This document shows, piece after piece, positions 16,611 to 25,639 of a DNA stretch of 64,000 nt. A model generated the notes under the pieces. The model saw only the letters and a program-made list of their open reading frames with translations. It had not been told where the DNA came from and ran no database searches. Each line of letters begins with the position of its first letter. Position 1 is the stretch's first letter. The stretch comes from Bacillota bacterium (GTDB taxonomy: Bacteria; Bacillota; Clostridia; Lachnospirales; Lachnospiraceae), in NCBI GenBank assembly GCA_023399055.1, contig JAEWQV010000027.1, positions 418,891-482,890 of the forward strand, given 5' to 3'. Made by a program: the position numbers and the translations under genes.

Positions 16611-17426
16611 ATGAAACAATATTCAGGACCGAAAGCATTGACAGAATATATTTTATATCAAAGCAAACACAAAGCGAACAAAACAATTAACATTTTATTA
16701 GTACAAGGTATTCTGGCAGGAATGTACATTGCTATTGGAGCAATTGGAGCTTTAAAGCTTTCCGCTAGTTTGGCTGACCCAGGACTTGGTTCCTTTCTTG
16801 GTGCACTGGTTTTCCCTGTAGGAATTATAGCTATTATTTTGATGCAAGCAGAATTATTTACCAGTGACTGTATGGTAATGACTGCGGTATATGCAAAACG
16901 AACCCATGTCCGCAAAATATTTGGAATACTTATATTAATATTTACTGCTAATTTACTAGGTGGTATGCTAATTGCATTTCTAACAAAAACAGCAGGAATT
17001 TTTAACGAACAGGTTATGAACCTGGTCATTGAGAAGGCAATACATAAGGTGCACATGCCCCTTGGACAACTTTTTGTCAGTGCGGTACTTTGTAATATCA
17101 TAGTTTGTACAGGTGTATGTCTGGCTTATAGCTGTAAAGAAGAAATCAGCAAGGTAGTTGTGGTATGGCTTGCAATCACGGTATTTGTTATCAGTGGTAC
17201 AGAACACGTGGTAGCAAATATGTATTATCTGTTCATTGCTTATTTTGGTGGAGCTGAAATTACTCTGGCGAATATCTTTTATAACTTGATTGTTGCGGCA
17301 ATAGGTAATTTTGTCGGTGGTGGTATTATTGTTTCAGGTGTTAACTATTTATTAGCCTATAAGGATATTGAAAAAACAGATCATGATAAGCATCCTTATG
17401 AAAAGGAAGCTGAAAAAAAAGAATAA
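16611..17426 (+). CDS. Formate/nitrite transporter (FNT) family channel
   Basis: A 271-residue pentameric-channel-type protein with six predicted membrane helices. FNT hallmarks include GLGSFLGALVFPVGIIAI near the N-terminal pore half, EQVMNLVIEKA, and GTEHVVANMYYL in the fifth helix, the pore-lining His region. Neighbouring fhs points to formate as the substrate (inference); nitrite or hydrosulfide channels share the fold. AAAGAGAGGA precedes the ATG. A short Lys/Glu-rich tail ends the protein. Confidence 0.9.
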   Translation: MKQYSGPKALTEYILYQSKHKANKTINILLVQGILAGMYIAIGAIGALKLSASLADPGLGSFLGALVFPVGIIAIILMQAELFTSDCMVMTAVYAKRTHVRKIFGILILIFTANLLGGMLIAFLTKTAGIFNEQVMNLVIEKAIHKVHMPLGQLFVSAVLCNIIVCTGVCLAYSCKEEISKVVVVWLAITVFVISGTEHVVANMYYLFIAYFGGAEITLANIFYNLIVAAIGNFVGGGIIVSGVNYLLAYKDIEKTDHDKHPYEKEAEKKE

Positions 17427-17554
17427 TATGAATATACTGGCATAAAATCTCTTACCTCCTCGTAAGATATATAAGATGTACAAGTTATAACGAGAACATT
17501 TTCAGAGTTTTTTAATAACTTATACAGGATATATATCTTAAGGAGGTTTTTATA

Positions 17555-18139
17555 ATGATAGAAGTGATACCCTTTACTTACTCAAATGATATAACAGTCA
17601 TTAACAAGGAACAGTTCGATGTTCATATGAGACTATATGAGGGATATGTAACTAGTATTAATAAAATTGATGCAATTTTTCAAAGTGGGGATACACAAAG
17701 GGATCAATCCAATAGCACCTTTAGTTACTATAGAGAATTAAAGAGAGGCGAAACCTATGCTCTTGATGGAGTTATATTACATGAACTGTATTTTGAGAAT
17801 ATAGGAGGAAATGCATCGGATCCAAGTGATGCTGTTGTGGATCAGATACAAAAGGATTTCGGTGATTTCCAGAACTGGCAGGAGGATTTTATTGCTACTG
17901 CCAAGGCAAGCAGAGGATGGGCAGTTCTTGCTTATGATCAAAGAAGCAGCAGGCTTCGTAACATTAGTTTAGATTCACATGATCTTGGGAATATTGCTTA
18001 TTCAGCACCCTTACTTGTATTAGATATGTATGAACATGCATATTTTCTTCAATATGCGGATGATAAAAATGATTATATACATAATTTTATGACAGATATC
18101 AACTGGGATGTGGTTGGTGGACGTATGCTTTTTAATTAA
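17555..18139 (+). CDS. Superoxide dismutase, Fe/Mn type
   Basis: A 194-residue Fe/Mn superoxide dismutase. Probable metal ligands are His24 (VHMRLYEGYV), His76 (GVILHELYFEN), Asp157 and His161 (LVLDMYEHAYFLQY). Spacing around His24 is one residue shorter than in Escherichia coli SodA, which I take to be a subfamily trait. SRGWAVLAYD replaces the usual SGWGWL core. TAAGGAGG lies 7 bases upstream of the ATG. It is single-gene and ends in an unusual terminator-like element. It probably protects oxygen-sensitive enzymes; regulation is not visible. Confidence 0.88.
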   Translation: MIEVIPFTYSNDITVINKEQFDVHMRLYEGYVTSINKIDAIFQSGDTQRDQSNSTFSYYRELKRGETYALDGVILHELYFENIGGNASDPSDAVVDQIQKDFGDFQNWQEDFIATAKASRGWAVLAYDQRSSRLRNISLDSHDLGNIAYSAPLLVLDMYEHAYFLQYADDKNDYIHNFMTDINWDVVGGRMLFN

Positions 18140-18178
18140 CCAGTTTAAAAGTAGCTTCTGTTACGTGAATGTGTTTTA

Positions 18179-18227
18179 CCGGCCCCAAAAGTTAGACATA
18201 AACCTAACGATTGGAGGTCGGTTTTTT
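18179..18227 (+). terminator. Terminator of sod, resembling fused IS3-type ends
   Basis: ACCGGCCCCAAAAGTTAG pairs imperfectly with CTAACGATTGGAGGTCGGT, followed by TTTTTT. The left arm, ending in CCCCAAAAGTTAGAC, resembles the inverted-repeat ends I know from IS3/IS150-type elements, with only about eight bases between the two arms. It probably acts as the sod terminator. Confidence 0.55.
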
Positions 18228-18366
18228 ATATCATAGGAAATTCCACAGAATTTCCTATGATATAAAAAGCCCTTTGGGCTAATGATGCGCAGCTACGCGC
18301 GCGGAACAAAAGGTGTGCTTTAAAAATGTTTGAACGCGAGAGTGTGCATAGCACACTTTTGTTCTG
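18223..18366. repeat. Cluster of long inverted repeats in a gene-free gap
   Basis: The 366-base gap between sod and the AraC gene holds no gene. Three structures follow one another: a perfect 21-bp stem with loop CACA (18223-18243 with 18248-18268); AGCCC TTT GGGCT at 18268-18280; and GAACAAAAGGTGTGC (18304-18318) with GCACACTTTTGTTC (18351-18364), enclosing GTGTGC ATA GCACAC. This resembles a dispersed intergenic element. Confidence 0.75.
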
Positions 18367-18401
18367 CATTAGAAACTTTGTCCTATTACATAAAAAACTA
18401 G

Positions 18402-18431
18402 CTGACTAAATAAGTACCAGTATGTTATAAT
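18402..18431 (+). promoter_or_regulatory. Promoter of the AraC regulator
   Basis: Extended -10 TGTTATAAT ending at 18431, with CTGACT at 18402-18407, spaced 18 bp. Confidence 0.5.
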
Positions 18432-18505
18432 CTTGTGTTAGAAGATGCTAACAATCGAAAGTGAATTGAGATATTAGCTAACCAATGTGATAAGGGAGAA
18501 TTCAA

Positions 18506-19336
18506 ATGTATTCAAATCAATTATTGCTACAGTATGCACAAGCAAATCTTCAACTAGATGGCATTTATCAGGTGAAAGTTCCTGCGGGAAGTAAAGCTTT
18601 GGGGCAGACAACAATGGAGGGTGTGTGCGGCTTTGTTTTTCCAGTACAGGGAGGTGCAAAATTTACTTTGTGTGAAAGTGAATATAAGCTAGAGTATGGT
18701 ACGATTCTCCATGCAGGATCACGTATGGATATAAGTAAAGAAGCCCTTGGAGATGGAGAATGGGAGTATATATTAATGCATTACAAAGTGTTGGATGAGG
18801 ATAAAACTGACAATTCTTTATTAACCACACATTATACCCTGAAAGTCTTTTCAGATCGATACCGAGAAATACTGCAGTTACTAGAGAAGCTTACCTATGA
18901 ATATAGGCAGCCTGGTAGAAAAAGCATACTTTCCACTAAGGCAATTTTGTATGACATAATCTCAAAAGTACTTGCATATTCAGAAGAGCGTTCTGATTAT
19001 CAACCCAAGGATTCCCTTGAAAAGATATTGGAGTATATACATAAAAACCTGCATATGAATTTACATGTGACAGGGTTAGCAGAGGAATTTGGACTTAATC
19101 CAAAACAATTTTATTATCAGTTTCATAAAAAATTAGGGGTTAGCCCTAAAAAGTATATCGTTGAGATACAAATAAAGAGAGCTAAGGAACTACTGATTGA
19201 GGAAGATATTTCAATATCTGATATTTCTGCAATGGTTGGATACGAAGATTCTTTACATTTTAGCCGTATTTTTAAACAAAATGTTGGACTTTCGCCGAAA
19301 AGCTTTCGCAATCAGTTTGGAAAAAATCCATATTAA
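18506..19336 (+). CDS. AraC-family transcriptional regulator
   Basis: A 276-residue regulator. Residues about 1-110 are a cupin-like effector domain, about 120-160 a linker, and about 170-270 two helix-turn-helix motifs of the AraC type (VTGLAEEFGLNPKQFYYQFH and ISDISAMVGYEDSLHFSRIF). It lies directly before the substrate-binding protein of an iron-chelate-type importer. Siderophore-sensing AraC regulators beside FecB-type genes are well known (for example Btr, YbtA), so the imported chelate or a product may be its effector (inference). GGGAGA precedes the ATG. Confidence 0.88.
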   Translation: MYSNQLLLQYAQANLQLDGIYQVKVPAGSKALGQTTMEGVCGFVFPVQGGAKFTLCESEYKLEYGTILHAGSRMDISKEALGDGEWEYILMHYKVLDEDKTDNSLLTTHYTLKVFSDRYREILQLLEKLTYEYRQPGRKSILSTKAILYDIISKVLAYSEERSDYQPKDSLEKILEYIHKNLHMNLHVTGLAEEFGLNPKQFYYQFHKKLGVSPKKYIVEIQIKRAKELLIEEDISISDISAMVGYEDSLHFSRIFKQNVGLSPKSFRNQFGKNPY

Positions 19337-19392
19337 TTAGTAATTTATCCATTTGCTTCTAATGAAATGTATGTTATATTTTTTTACTGTAA

Positions 19393-19407
19393 TGATAATG
19401 ACTATCA
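19393..19407 (+). promoter_or_regulatory. Fur-box-like palindrome upstream of the importer operon
   Basis: TGATAATGACTATCA forms a 7-1-7 inverted repeat with one mismatch, the shape of a Fur/PerR-type box. Probable promoter elements TTGCTT (19353) and TATATT (19375) lie just upstream, so binding would repress the operon when iron is plentiful. Confidence 0.6.
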
Positions 19408-19432
19408 AAATCGGAAGAGGAGAAACAATAGA

Positions 19433-20482
19433 ATGAAACGATTTATTACAGTAGCAATACTTACAGTGCTGACATCAATGATGCTTGTTGCATGCGGTAA
19501 GAATACATCAGAAGATGTTGCAAAGGATACCACCGTACAGGAGGATACTACAGATACAACAACTGTGGAACCAACGGTTGAACCTACCGATGCACCAGTT
19601 TCTACAGACGCAGGGGAAGTTGAAGAAACGAGTACTGGAATTACATATCCTTATACCTATGTGGATGCAGCAGGTAGAGAAGTAGCTTTAGATCAGGAAC
19701 CTGTTAAGATGGCTGTTGATTATTTACCACTTTGGGAAACTTTAATTCTGCTGGATACCCTGCCGATTGCAGCATCCGGTGCAGAAAACTATATCGCTAC
19801 CTGGGATGCATTTAAAGGCTATGATTTAAGCAGTGTACAAGATATGGGTCAAAAAGAAGTTAATTTAGAACTACTTACTGAATTAGAGCCAGACATTATC
19901 TTATCACAGGCATATGACGTAAGTCAGTTAGAAATTGAAAATCTCGAGAAAATTTCTAATGTTGCAGTATTTGGTCCTGCTACAAAGATGGACTGGAGAT
20001 TAAGTGTTCGTCAGGTTGCAAAACTTGTTAATAAGGAAGCAAAGGGCGAGGAAGTAATTGCAGAAGTTGATAAGAAACTTCAGGATGCTAAAGTTAGATT
20101 AGAAGAACAATATAGTGGTCAAACAGTAATGCAGATCTCCGTTATGGGAGAAGACAATTACTACTGTGCATATCGCCCTGACTTATATGATGATGCAACT
20201 GGTCTTGGATTAAACGTTCCAGAAGGTTACACTACCTCAACTAACTTTGAGCAGGTATCCATGGAAGCGATTGTTGAAATGAATCCAGACTATATCTTCT
20301 TAAATGTCTTCGACGGTGATGAAGCAATCTATGAAGCAATGACAGGCAATTCTGTATGGCAGTCACTAAAGGCTGTTCAAAATGATCACGTATATGTATT
20401 AGATGGTAGTGGCCATGCTTGCAGTCCCCTTGCTACCGTTTATACAGTAAACTTTATTACAAAGGCTTTATTAGGCGAATAG
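19433..20482 (+). CDS. ABC transporter substrate-binding lipoprotein, FecB/siderophore type
   Basis: A 349-residue lipoprotein. The signal peptide ends in MLVACG, with the lipidated Cys at about residue 21. A Thr/Glu/Pro-rich spacer follows, then the periplasmic-binding fold of the FecB/TroA-like class (YTYVDAAGREVALDQEPVK; LELLTELEPDIILSQ; EMNPDYIFLNVFDG). Such proteins bind ferric siderophores, haem or corrinoids; the ligand is not identifiable. The ATG at 19433 was chosen for its AGAGGAGAAAC site and signal peptide. It heads the importer operon beneath a Fur-box-like site. Confidence 0.9.
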   Translation: MKRFITVAILTVLTSMMLVACGKNTSEDVAKDTTVQEDTTDTTTVEPTVEPTDAPVSTDAGEVEETSTGITYPYTYVDAAGREVALDQEPVKMAVDYLPLWETLILLDTLPIAASGAENYIATWDAFKGYDLSSVQDMGQKEVNLELLTELEPDIILSQAYDVSQLEIENLEKISNVAVFGPATKMDWRLSVRQVAKLVNKEAKGEEVIAEVDKKLQDAKVRLEEQYSGQTVMQISVMGEDNYYCAYRPDLYDDATGLGLNVPEGYTTSTNFEQVSMEAIVEMNPDYIFLNVFDGDEAIYEAMTGNSVWQSLKAVQNDHVYVLDGSGHACSPLATVYTVNFITKALLGE

Positions 20483-20740
20483 TCCCGGAAAAGCATATTA
20501 GACAGTTGAAGAACTGCGATGTTTGCGCTAGGGCGCTACACCAAGTTTTTGTTATTGGCAATACAGCAAAGCTGCATCATGTACGTTATTGCGAATTGTT
20601 TCTTTGGGGTTTTAAGCTGCCTTTGGGGGTAGAATTAGTATGGACAGATGCAGGGAGGAGTGCGCCTGCATCTGTTTGTTGTATATTAAAAATCATGTAA
20701 AGTGCAGCTGGTTATATTCAGCATATTGGAGGAAGTCATA
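20483..20740 (+). other. Structured 258-nt gap inside the importer operon
   Basis: There is no credible gene here. Near its end a perfect 11-bp stem (ACAGATGCAGG 20644-20654 with CCTGCATCTGT 20665-20675) is followed by TTGTTGTATATT, probably a partial terminator that lowers expression of the permeases relative to the binding protein. Upstream are smaller repeats such as GCGCTAGGGCGC and CAGCAAAGCTG. No cobalamin-riboswitch consensus was found. Confidence 0.5.
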
Positions 20741-21772
20741 ATGTCAACTGATCATCAAGCTGATAGAAAGGAAAGGAATCGAACTAAAGTTGCGATCTTT
20801 GCTCTTTTTTTTAGCATAGCAATACTTATACTAGTCATGGTGTTATCCCTGATGAGTGGAGCAGCAAACATATCCCTACAAACAATGAAGGAAGCATTTA
20901 TAGCCTTTGATCCAACTAATTCTCAACAACTTCTGGTTAGGGATATGAGAATTCCTAGAATTCTGGCTGGGGCACTAATTGGTGCGGCTTTAGCAGTTGC
21001 CGGTGCTATTATGCAAGGAATTACCAAGAACCCGCTTGCAGATTCCGGTTTAATGGGATTAAGTTCAGGAGCAGGGCTCTTTTTGGCAGCTGCTTTAATT
21101 CTATTTCATAAGGTACCCTATTCCATAATTGTGATAATAACATTTTTGGGGGCAGCTTTTGGAGCTATTTGTGTTCAAATTATTGGTAAGCTAGTACCTG
21201 GTGGCAATCAAGCCATGAAGCTTGTCCTAGCAGGTGCGACCATAAGTACATTATTTTCAGCCTTAAGTCAAGGACTTGCCATTACAGCAAATGCAACTCA
21301 AAACATTATGTTCTGGACCATGGGTAATGTTTCAGGAACGAGTTGGAAACAACTATGGATTGGAGGACCGGTTATTCTTGCTTCAATTCTAATAGCACTC
21401 ACCCTGTCTCGTAAAATTTCTATTATGAATTTAGGGGAAGAAATGGCAATGGGAATTGGCGTTAATACAAGATTAACCAGAGGTGTATGCTCGGTGATTG
21501 TAGTCCTCTTATCTGGTACTTCTTTTGCCTTATGTGGAAGCATCAGCTTTGTCGGAATTATGATACCTCATTTTGTACGTTTTCTGGTAGGTGCTGATTA
21601 TCGGTGGGTGATTCCCCTAAGTGCAATTCAAGGTGCGCTTTTAGTAGTATTTGCAGATTATCTTGCAAAAACTATTAATCGACCTGCTGAGATTCCTCTG
21701 GGAGCACTGATTTCACTTGTCGGTGTACCAATCTTTTTGTATTATGCACAAAAGGAAAGAGGGAGGGCATAA
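20741..21772 (+). CDS. FecCD-family ABC permease (first)
   Basis: A 343-residue integral membrane protein with about nine or ten hydrophobic segments. Family signatures are RIPRILAGALIGAALAVAGA, MQGITKNPLADSGLMGLSSGAG and the cytoplasmic coupling region LGEEMAMGIGVN. It ends with GFVGIMIPH-like and RPAEIPLGALISLVGVPIF segments. It forms the translocation channel with the next gene product. The ATG at 20741 has TTGGAGGAAG 6 bases upstream; an in-frame GTG at 20702 lacks a site. Confidence 0.92.
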   Translation: MSTDHQADRKERNRTKVAIFALFFSIAILILVMVLSLMSGAANISLQTMKEAFIAFDPTNSQQLLVRDMRIPRILAGALIGAALAVAGAIMQGITKNPLADSGLMGLSSGAGLFLAAALILFHKVPYSIIVIITFLGAAFGAICVQIIGKLVPGGNQAMKLVLAGATISTLFSALSQGLAITANATQNIMFWTMGNVSGTSWKQLWIGGPVILASILIALTLSRKISIMNLGEEMAMGIGVNTRLTRGVCSVIVVLLSGTSFALCGSISFVGIMIPHFVRFLVGADYRWVIPLSAIQGALLVVFADYLAKTINRPAEIPLGALISLVGVPIFLYYAQKERGRA

Positions 21773-21781
21773 CGTAAACGT

Positions 21782-22816
21782 ATGAGTAATTTACATAAAA
21801 ACCGCAGATTTATTATTACCTTAATAAGTGCATTTCTTCTTCTTATCATTATGTTGTTTGTCAGCATGAATGCAGGCTATACGGACATTGCCTTTACGGA
21901 TTTACTTCGAATCCTTTCGGGTGGAGGAAGTGCCAAGGAAAAACTAATTGTATTTGAATTTCGTCTTCCACGTATTATTCTGTCAATTTTGATCGGCATA
22001 GGATTTTCGTTATCGGGTTGTGTTCTTCAAGGAATTACACGGAATCCGTTGGCTGACCCAGGGCTTCTTGGAATTAATGCAGGCGCTGGTATTGTAGTTG
22101 TTGTGTTTATGACCTTATATGGTACCTTGACCACAGGAGCAACCCTGCTATTGCCGGTCCTCTCACTTTTAGGGGCATTACTTACAAGTGTGGTGATTTA
22201 TTTATTATCCATACAGAAGAATACTGGATTACACCCAATGCGTTTGGTATTAAATGGTGTAGCAATACAAGCGGGAATTAATTCCTTAATGACCTTAATT
22301 GTATTAAAACTGGATAGTGATCAAGTGGATTTTATTGCAGTATGGCAAGCCGGCAGTATCTGGGGAGCAAACTGGAAGTTGATTATAGCATTATTACCTT
22401 GGATTATACTAGGATTCACCTATCTATTGTTGAAAGCAAAGGAAATGGATGTCTTGGGATTTGGTGATGCCATGGCGATTGGTATTGGAGTAAAGGTTGC
22501 CAGCGAGAAAAAGAAATTATTATTTACTGCAGTAGCTCTGGCAGCAACATCTGTTACCATAAGCGGTAGTCTTCACTTTGTTGGACTTATAGGTCCACAT
22601 CTGGCAAGAAGATTGGTGGGAGCAAGACATAAAATGTTACTGCCCACCTGTGCCCTTACTGGTGCATTGTTAGTTCTAATTGCAGATACCATCGGACGTA
22701 CCATCATTGAACCCTCTGAAATACCAGCAGGTATTGTAGCAGCAGTCATTGGTTCACCTTATTTTATTTTCTTATTAATTGCCGGCAAGAACCGTAGAAG
22801 AAAAGGAGACAAATAA
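21782..22816 (+). CDS. FecCD-family ABC permease (second)
   Basis: A 344-residue partner permease. Signatures are FRLPRIILSILIGIGFSLSG, LQGITRNPLADPGLLGINAG and LGFGDAMAIGIGVKVASEKK, with FVGLIGPHLAR and EPSEIPAGIVAAVIGSPYF near the C-terminus. Two different FecCD subunits, rather than a homodimer, are typical of siderophore importers. The start is 9 bases after the first permease and the stop overlaps the ATPase start by one base. Confidence 0.92.
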   Translation: MSNLHKNRRFIITLISAFLLLIIMLFVSMNAGYTDIAFTDLLRILSGGGSAKEKLIVFEFRLPRIILSILIGIGFSLSGCVLQGITRNPLADPGLLGINAGAGIVVVVFMTLYGTLTTGATLLLPVLSLLGALLTSVVIYLLSIQKNTGLHPMRLVLNGVAIQAGINSLMTLIVLKLDSDQVDFIAVWQAGSIWGANWKLIIALLPWIILGFTYLLLKAKEMDVLGFGDAMAIGIGVKVASEKKKLLFTAVALAATSVTISGSLHFVGLIGPHLARRLVGARHKMLLPTCALTGALLVLIADTIGRTIIEPSEIPAGIVAAVIGSPYFIFLLIAGKNRRRKGDK

Positions 22817-23634
22817 TGAAAGATTATATGATTAATCAGGTTGACGTAGCTTATGGTGATCTAAAAATAATTGAGCAGCTGACACTTGAGATACCTCTTG
22901 GTAAAATAACGACGATTATTGGTCCGAATGGTTGTGGTAAATCAACTCTTTTAAAAGCCATGGGGCGCATTATGAAAACCCAAAAGGGGAGTATCTATCT
23001 CGATGGAGCTAAGATAGAAGAGTTCTCCACTAGGGAGTTAGCAAAGAAAATGGCGATTCTACCTCAATGTCCCACTGCTCCAGAGGGTTTGACAGTGGAG
23101 GAAGTGGTTTCCTATGGTCGTTACCCCTATCAAAAAGGTCTTGGAAAACTGAAGGATGAGGATAGAAAGATTATTGATTGGGCTTTGGAGGTAACAAAGT
23201 TAGCTTCCATAAGAAATCATCTCGTAGATAATTTATCCGGCGGACAGAGACAGAGAGTTTGGATTGCACTGGCATTAGCACAGCAAACTGATATTATTCT
23301 TCTTGACGAGCCTACTACTTATCTGGATATGGCATACCAGTTAGAGGTGTTGGAACTTTTGGAGGACTTAAATAGAGATTATGGTTGTACCATTGTTATG
23401 GTGCTGCACGATCTCAATCTTGCCTCCAGATATGCTGATTTCCTGGTCGCTCTAAAGCAAGGGGAAATTATTTGTTCCGGTACGCCAAATGAGGTTATCT
23501 GCAAGGAAACCATACGAAAGGTATATGACATTGATGCAGACATCATAACAGATAGCAGAACAAATAAGCCTATCTTAATATCCTATCAATTACTAAATAA
23601 AAAGAATTCAGACAAGAAGAGGGTGGCAAGTTGA
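22816..23634 (+). CDS. ABC transporter ATPase, FecE/FepC type
   Basis: A 272-residue ATPase that powers the importer. Walker [11 protein letters not shown]-loop ILPQC, signature [18 protein letters not shown], Walker [13 protein letters not shown] and the H-loop VLHDLNLA are all intact. The ATG overlaps the permease stop by one base, and its own TGA overlaps the TTG start of the NifH-like gene by four bases. Importer and nitrogenase-like genes are thus translationally coupled. Confidence 0.95.
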   Translation: MKDYMINQVDVAYGDLKIIEQLTLEIPLGKITTIIGPNGCGKSTLLKAMGRIMKTQKGSIYLDGAKIEEFSTRELAKKMAILPQCPTAPEGLTVEEVVSYGRYPYQKGLGKLKDEDRKIIDWALEVTKLASIRNHLVDNLSGGQRQRVWIALALAQQTDIILLDEPTTYLDMAYQLEVLELLEDLNRDYGCTIVMVLHDLNLASRYADFLVALKQGEIICSGTPNEVICKETIRKVYDIDADIITDSRTNKPILISYQLLNKKNSDKKRVAS

Positions 23635-24365
23635 AGAAAATAGCGATATACGGAAAAGGTGGTATTGGCAAATCCACGACGGTATCCAATCTTTCAGCAG
23701 CGCTTGCAATGAGCGGTAAAAAGGTAATGCAGATTGGATGTGACCCGAAAGCAGATTCCACAAGAAATTTGACAGGAGGCAAACCAATTTCAACGGTTTT
23801 AGATTTGTTAAGAGATAAAGAAGACTTGACCTTAGAAGAGATTGTATATCAAGGTGATTTAGGTGTTCTATGCGTAGAATCAGGAGGACCTGTGCCAGGC
23901 GTTGGATGTGCAGGAAGGGGGATTATCACTGCCTTTGAGAAATTAGAGGAGTTACAGGCTTTTGAAATCTATCAACCGGATGTGGTAATATATGATGTTT
24001 TGGGTGATGTAGTTTGCGGCGGCTTTGCAATGCCAATTCGTGGAGGTTATGCAGAAGAGGTATACATAATATCATCAGGTGAGATGATGTCTCTCTATGC
24101 AGCTACGAATATAGCACATGCAGTAAAAATGTTTGGCAAGAGAAAATATGCATCCCTAAAAGGGGTCATTATGAATGCCAAAAACATTGAGAATGAGTTG
24201 GAGCTTGTGGAGAAGGCAGTTAAGGAAATAGAAACGGAATTAATATTTCACATACCAAGAAATCCTCTGGTACAGCAGGCGGAAGCATTAGGGAAAACAG
24301 TGGTAAGTGCATTTCCTGATAGCCCAATGACCCAGGAATATATGAAGTTGGCTATGATGCTGTAA
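23631..24365 (+). CDS. NifH-like nitrogenase reductase family ATPase
   Basis: A 244-residue NifH/BchL-superfamily protein. It has P-loop [11 protein letters not shown], switch region GCDPKADST, and both bridging [4Fe-4S] cysteines, in GVGCAGRG and [13 protein letters not shown]. These proteins form ATP-driven homodimers that pass electrons to a NifDK-like partner. It is shorter than NifH (about 290) and lacks the C-terminal extension. The start is TTG with GAGGGTGG upstream. No nifENB or other nitrogen-fixation genes are near, so N2 fixation is not implied. It probably serves the two following subunits. Confidence 0.92.
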   Translation: MKKIAIYGKGGIGKSTTVSNLSAALAMSGKKVMQIGCDPKADSTRNLTGGKPISTVLDLLRDKEDLTLEEIVYQGDLGVLCVESGGPVPGVGCAGRGIITAFEKLEELQAFEIYQPDVVIYDVLGDVVCGGFAMPIRGGYAEEVYIISSGEMMSLYAATNIAHAVKMFGKRKYASLKGVIMNAKNIENELELVEKAVKEIETELIFHIPRNPLVQQAEALGKTVVSAFPDSPMTQEYMKLAMML

Positions 24366-24376
24366 AGGAGATAAAA

Positions 24377-25636
24377 GTGAGAGAAAAAGGAGTTCAGTTT
24401 AATAGATTATCACTGATTAGTAGCAACAACGGAATTCGTTTATCAAGATACTCTGCTTCACCGGGATGTCATTGTCCGATGCATACAGCACTTGCAACCA
24501 TTGGTAGAATAAAAGGAGTATCCAGTCTTGTGGTAGGTATGCCAGAATGCGGCTTTTATAGCAGATACGTAATGGATACCACAAAAGGAGAACAGGGAGA
24601 ACTGCATTATACCTACATACTTGACTCCAACGAGGTAGTGTTTGGTTGTCGAGACGGTCTTAAGGATGCACTTGTTCAAATGGTGGAGGAAGGCGCAAAG
24701 GCAATTGTCGTGGTTATGACCTGTATTCCGGCATTGATTGGAGAAGATATTAAAGAGGTAACGCAGGAAATAAGTTCGGAATGCGAGGCAAAAGCAGTAT
24801 GCATTGATATGGCACATTTTAAAAGGAACGGATATGAAGCAGGGTATTATGAAGTCTTAGGTTCTCTAAATGGGCTTATAGAGTGTCAAACAGTTGCAAC
24901 CGAACAAATGGTGGGCGTTTTAGGTCCACTTTTAGGAGAAGAAGGGAAAGAGTTAAAACGTATCTTATTGGACCACAACTATGAATGTAGGATTTTTGAA
25001 CTGGGTTATCATATCGACGAGCTGACACAGATAAAAAATGCAAAGTTAACGATAGTAACTTCTTTGTACTATTTGCCTTTTGCGAAAGAGTTATATAAAA
25101 AATATCAAATTCCATATATAAATTTAACCATTAGCTATTCTCCTGATTTGATTTGGATACAATATCAGGAGCTATTTGATAAATTACATATAAAGCCAGA
25201 CTTAGAAGCCTTTCCAGCTTACGAAAGATTGATAGAGTTTCATACACAGGAGAGTAGTTGTTTCAATGGAGTTGACTTTACGATAACTGCAATTTTACCG
25301 GATACGCTGGCAGTAGCTGCCTACCTATGCTCATTTTCAATGAGACCTACGCTATTACATATCGAAGAATACAATGAATATATGAAAAGTTGGCGGGATG
25401 AGATTCTCACCGCGGGATGTGATCCAGAGGTCACTTATGTTGTAAATAGAGAAGATATCGGTGAAATACTTAATAATAATGAAGGTTCTGATAAAACACT
25501 GTCATTGGGAAGTGTAGGAAAAGCATTGCAGATTAGGACAATAGAGGATAGGGGTTTGCAAGCCCTGCAAAGGTTATTTGGCTTTGAACGAAGTTATGAA
25601 TTAGTGAACTTACTGAAAAAAGGATTGGAGGGATAG
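24377..25636 (+). CDS. Nitrogenase component 1-like subunit with three cluster cysteines
   Basis: A 419-residue NifD/NifK/BchN-superfamily protein. It keeps cysteines at the three positions that bind the P-cluster or a [4Fe-4S] cluster: PGCHCPMH (31/33), GMPECGFYSR (58) and VMTCIPALIGEDI (116), plus Cys91 in FGCRDGL. I see no counterpart of the FeMo-cofactor His and the chain is shorter than NifD, so a cofactor-free reductase like BchNB or CfbD is the nearer model. GTG start with AAAGGAGAT. Substrate unknown; context suggests an imported chelate. Confidence 0.85.
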   Translation: MREKGVQFNRLSLISSNNGIRLSRYSASPGCHCPMHTALATIGRIKGVSSLVVGMPECGFYSRYVMDTTKGEQGELHYTYILDSNEVVFGCRDGLKDALVQMVEEGAKAIVVVMTCIPALIGEDIKEVTQEISSECEAKAVCIDMAHFKRNGYEAGYYEVLGSLNGLIECQTVATEQMVGVLGPLLGEEGKELKRILLDHNYECRIFELGYHIDELTQIKNAKLTIVTSLYYLPFAKELYKKYQIPYINLTISYSPDLIWIQYQELFDKLHIKPDLEAFPAYERLIEFHTQESSCFNGVDFTITAILPDTLAVAAYLCSFSMRPTLLHIEEYNEYMKSWRDEILTAGCDPEVTYVVNREDIGEILNNNEGSDKTLSLGSVGKALQIRTIEDRGLQALQRLFGFERSYELVNLLKKGLEG

Positions 25637-25639
25637 TAA

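Noticed and set aside
17450..17470. TCTTAC-CTCCTC-GTAAGA hairpin with an anti-Shine-Dalgarno-like loop
   Set aside because: It is short, has no T-run, and lies outside the leader of any gene in a way that would allow a clear role; probably chance.
20419..20700. 93-codon open frame after the substrate-binding protein
   Set aside because: It starts inside the preceding gene, has no ribosome-binding site and no recognisable domain, and it crosses a terminator-like hairpin.
20483..20740. Cobalamin riboswitch before the permease genes
   Set aside because: The conserved B12-box GCCACTG motif is missing.
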